A DNA stretch of 5,995 nt. Origin: Scatosoma sp045645245 (GTDB lineage: Bacteria > Bacillota > Clostridia > Christensenellales > Borkfalkiaceae). Both the position numbers and the translations under genes were made by a program. The notes beneath the pieces are model-generated. The model worked only from the letters and a program-made list of their open reading frames with translations. It had not been told where the DNA came from and did not search any database. This document shows, in pieces, positions 5,161-5,995 of this stretch (position 1 is the stretch's first letter; every line of letters starts with the position of its first letter). The DNA is taken from assembly GCA_045645245.1 (NCBI GenBank), contig JAZRIK010000064.1, positions 1-5,995 of the forward strand, written 5' to 3'.

Positions 5161-5852
5161 TTGCCTTTCATCACTTTTACAAGCGTATCCAAAACCCCCG
5201 TTTTAACGAGCGCAATCAAAACGAGCAGCGCAATTAAGCAATCGGCGGGGATATAGATACATTGATAGATAAACGAATAGATGAACGCATTCGCGTTTGC
5301 CCAAGCGGGGAATTCCACCCACACGGCATTTTCCAAAAAAAAAATCATACCCGAAGCCAAGTGGAAAACAAACCGAGTTAAAAACGCGCATACGCACCCA
5401 AGTACAACGGGTAAAACGGCTTTTTCGCGGCGGTTGGTTTTACCAAACAGCCCCATAAAAGCTACGCCGGTGAACGCCAAAAGATAATCCAAAAGGAAGG
5501 TCGCAGGGGTCAAAATATACGGGTCTTCGATAAAATTGAGCAACCCATGTATGAGACCAACGAGAAGTCCGTCCGCAAAACCGTACACGTACGCGTATAT
5601 TAAAATGGGTACGAGCGAAGCAAGCGTGATCGACCCGCCGTACTGCACGGGGCTAACCTTGATAAACGAAAGCGTAAACGACATCGAAACGCAAACGCCG
5701 GCAAACGCCAAGCGTTTCGCGTCAAATTTCCGTTTTTGCAAAGCGGCGATCAGTGCGATGACGGCAAGCAAACAAACGATGGCGACGATAGAAATCCATT
5801 TCACCAAATTCGTCGTTTGCTCGGACACGTCGAGAAGGGAATAAAGAAACAT
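5142..5852 (-). CDS. thiT: ThiT-like thiamine ECF transporter S-component (YuaJ family), with an extra N-terminal helix
   Basis: A membrane protein expected to bind thiamine outside the cell and, with the shared ECF module EcfA/A'/T encoded elsewhere, import it. It has 236 residues; the family is usually about 180-200 with six helices. The excess is an N-terminal helix (about 17-38) ending in the positively charged KRKFDAKR. Family-like stretches are GGSITLASLVPILIYAYVYG (72-91), GLLVGLIHGLLNFI (95-108), FLLDYLLAFTGVAFMGLFG (119-137), RFVFHLASGMIFF (160-172) and NAFIYSFIYQ (188-197). By remembered alignment with Lactococcus ThiT, His164 and Tyr192 match substrate-binding His125 and Tyr146. 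Asp122, Phe172 and Gln197 replace Glu84, Trp133 and Asn151. The start at 5852 follows AAAAGGAGT by 5-7 bases; a longer frame reaching 5963 runs through the leader hairpin and is rejected. Thiamine specificity is inferred. Confidence 0.78.
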   Translation of the reverse strand: MFLYSLLDVSEQTTNLVKWISIVAIVCLLAVIALIAALQKRKFDAKRLAFAGVCVSMSFTLSFIKVSPVQYGGSITLASLVPILIYAYVYGFADGLLVGLIHGLLNFIEDPYILTPATFLLDYLLAFTGVAFMGLFGKTNRREKAVLPVVLGCVCAFLTRFVFHLASGMIFFLENAVWVEFPAWANANAFIYSFIYQCIYIPADCLIALLVLIALVKTGVLDTLVKVMKGKIKTEN

Positions 5853-5867
5853 AAAAACACTCCTTTT
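5852..5867 (-). promoter_or_regulatory. Ribosome binding site fixing the thiT start
   Basis: On the minus strand AAAAGGAGT (5867 to 5859) precedes the ATG whose first base is 5852, with AGGAG 7 bases away. No comparable site precedes the upstream in-frame ATG at 5963. Confidence 0.85.
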
Positions 5868-5895
5868 CCGTCGCAACCGCTTTCCGTGACACAGC

Positions 5896-5948
5896 CGCAT
5901 AAAAAATCCCACGCCAGTTTCGCGTGGGTAAAACAACTCTTTTATGCG
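5896..5948 (-). terminator. Leader hairpin of thiT: intrinsic terminator or attenuator with an enclosing stem
   Basis: On the minus strand CCCACGC (5928-5922) pairs perfectly with GCGTGGG (5914-5908) around a 7-base loop and is followed by ATTTTTT (5907-5901), the form of an intrinsic terminator. An outer arm, CGCATAAAA (5948-5940), is an exact reverse complement of TTTTATGCG (5904-5896). It can therefore pair with part of the U-tract and enclose the terminator hairpin. It lies between the candidate promoter and the gene, about 44 bases before the start. It may be an attenuator of thiT or the terminator of an unseen upstream gene. Confidence 0.65.
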
Positions 5949-5952
5949 CACT

Positions 5953-5982
5953 ATGATAATCACAATGCAAAAAGCATATCAA
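5953..5982 (-). promoter_or_regulatory. Candidate SigA-type promoter of thiT
   Basis: On the minus strand TTGATA (5982-5977) and TATCAT (5958-5953) each match the consensus at 5 of 6 positions, with an 18-base spacer. Predicted initiation near 5945-5947 coincides with the first arm of the leader stem. An ATGC-AAAAA-GCAT dyad (5965-5977 on the plus strand) lies in the spacer and touches the -35 box, so it could be an operator. Confidence 0.55.
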
Positions 5983-5995
5983 TCTCTCGCTCAGG

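Noticed and set aside
5853..5963. 37-residue extension of thiT to an upstream ATG on the minus strand
   Set aside because: It would begin within the candidate promoter and read through the leader hairpin. The ATG at 5852 has a much better ribosome binding site.
5953..5995. TPP riboswitch tail, suggested by CCTGA at the window edge on the minus strand
   Set aside because: The bases that follow do not match the conserved aptamer sequence, and five bases are not evidence. The region beyond 5995 would be needed.

Overview
The window looks like chromosomal housekeeping DNA from a low-to-mid GC Gram-positive bacterium of the Firmicutes, most likely an uncultured Clostridia lineage. The reasons are the Firmicutes-type gene order ylxM-ffh-rpsP-khpA-rimM, strong AGGAGG-type ribosome binding sites, a TTG start, short operonic gaps, intrinsic terminators with U-tracts, and a ThiT-type thiamine transporter. 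I cannot name a genus from the sequence. No CRISPR array, transposase, rRNA or tRNA was seen.

Layout. (1) 2-1972, plus strand: the 3' two thirds of dxr (MEP isoprenoid pathway), then rseP (site-2 intramembrane metalloprotease), closely coupled. The pair ends at a strong intrinsic terminator (1980-2020). (2) 2001-4331, plus strand: a consensus sigma-70/SigA promoter, whose -35 box lies inside the 3' arm of that terminator, begins ylxM-ffh-rpsP-khpA. These encode an SRP-associated helix-turn-helix protein, the SRP GTPase, ribosomal protein S16 and a KH-domain RNA-binding protein. A clear terminator follows at 4357-4386. (3) 4387-4644: about 260 bp without a gene, made of dispersed-repeat-like modules and inverted repeats. 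(4) 4645-5145, plus strand: rimM (16S rRNA maturation factor). (5) 5142-5852, minus strand: thiT-like ECF transporter S-component, convergent with rimM and sharing overlapping stop codons. Its leader (5853-5982) holds a candidate promoter and a terminator-like hairpin enclosed by a second stem.

How the genes fit together. Block 2 plus rimM serves protein export and ribosome assembly: Ffh targets nascent membrane proteins, S16 and RimM act in 30S assembly, and KhpA binds RNA. Block 1 couples isoprenoid precursor supply with envelope proteolysis. The thiT unit is an independent vitamin-uptake gene. DXR and the MEP pathway link loosely to thiamine, because DXP is also the thiazole precursor, but nothing here shows co-regulation.

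Most notable observations. A 30-bp sequence (29/30 identical) occurs both in the repeat-rich spacer before rimM and, in frame, inside rseP, within an extra acidic stretch of about 41 residues. This suggests a dispersed repeat has been absorbed into an essential-type protease gene. Other points are a Cys in place of the usual phosphate-binding Ser in DXR, the merged terminator/promoter before ylxM, and the structured thiT leader.
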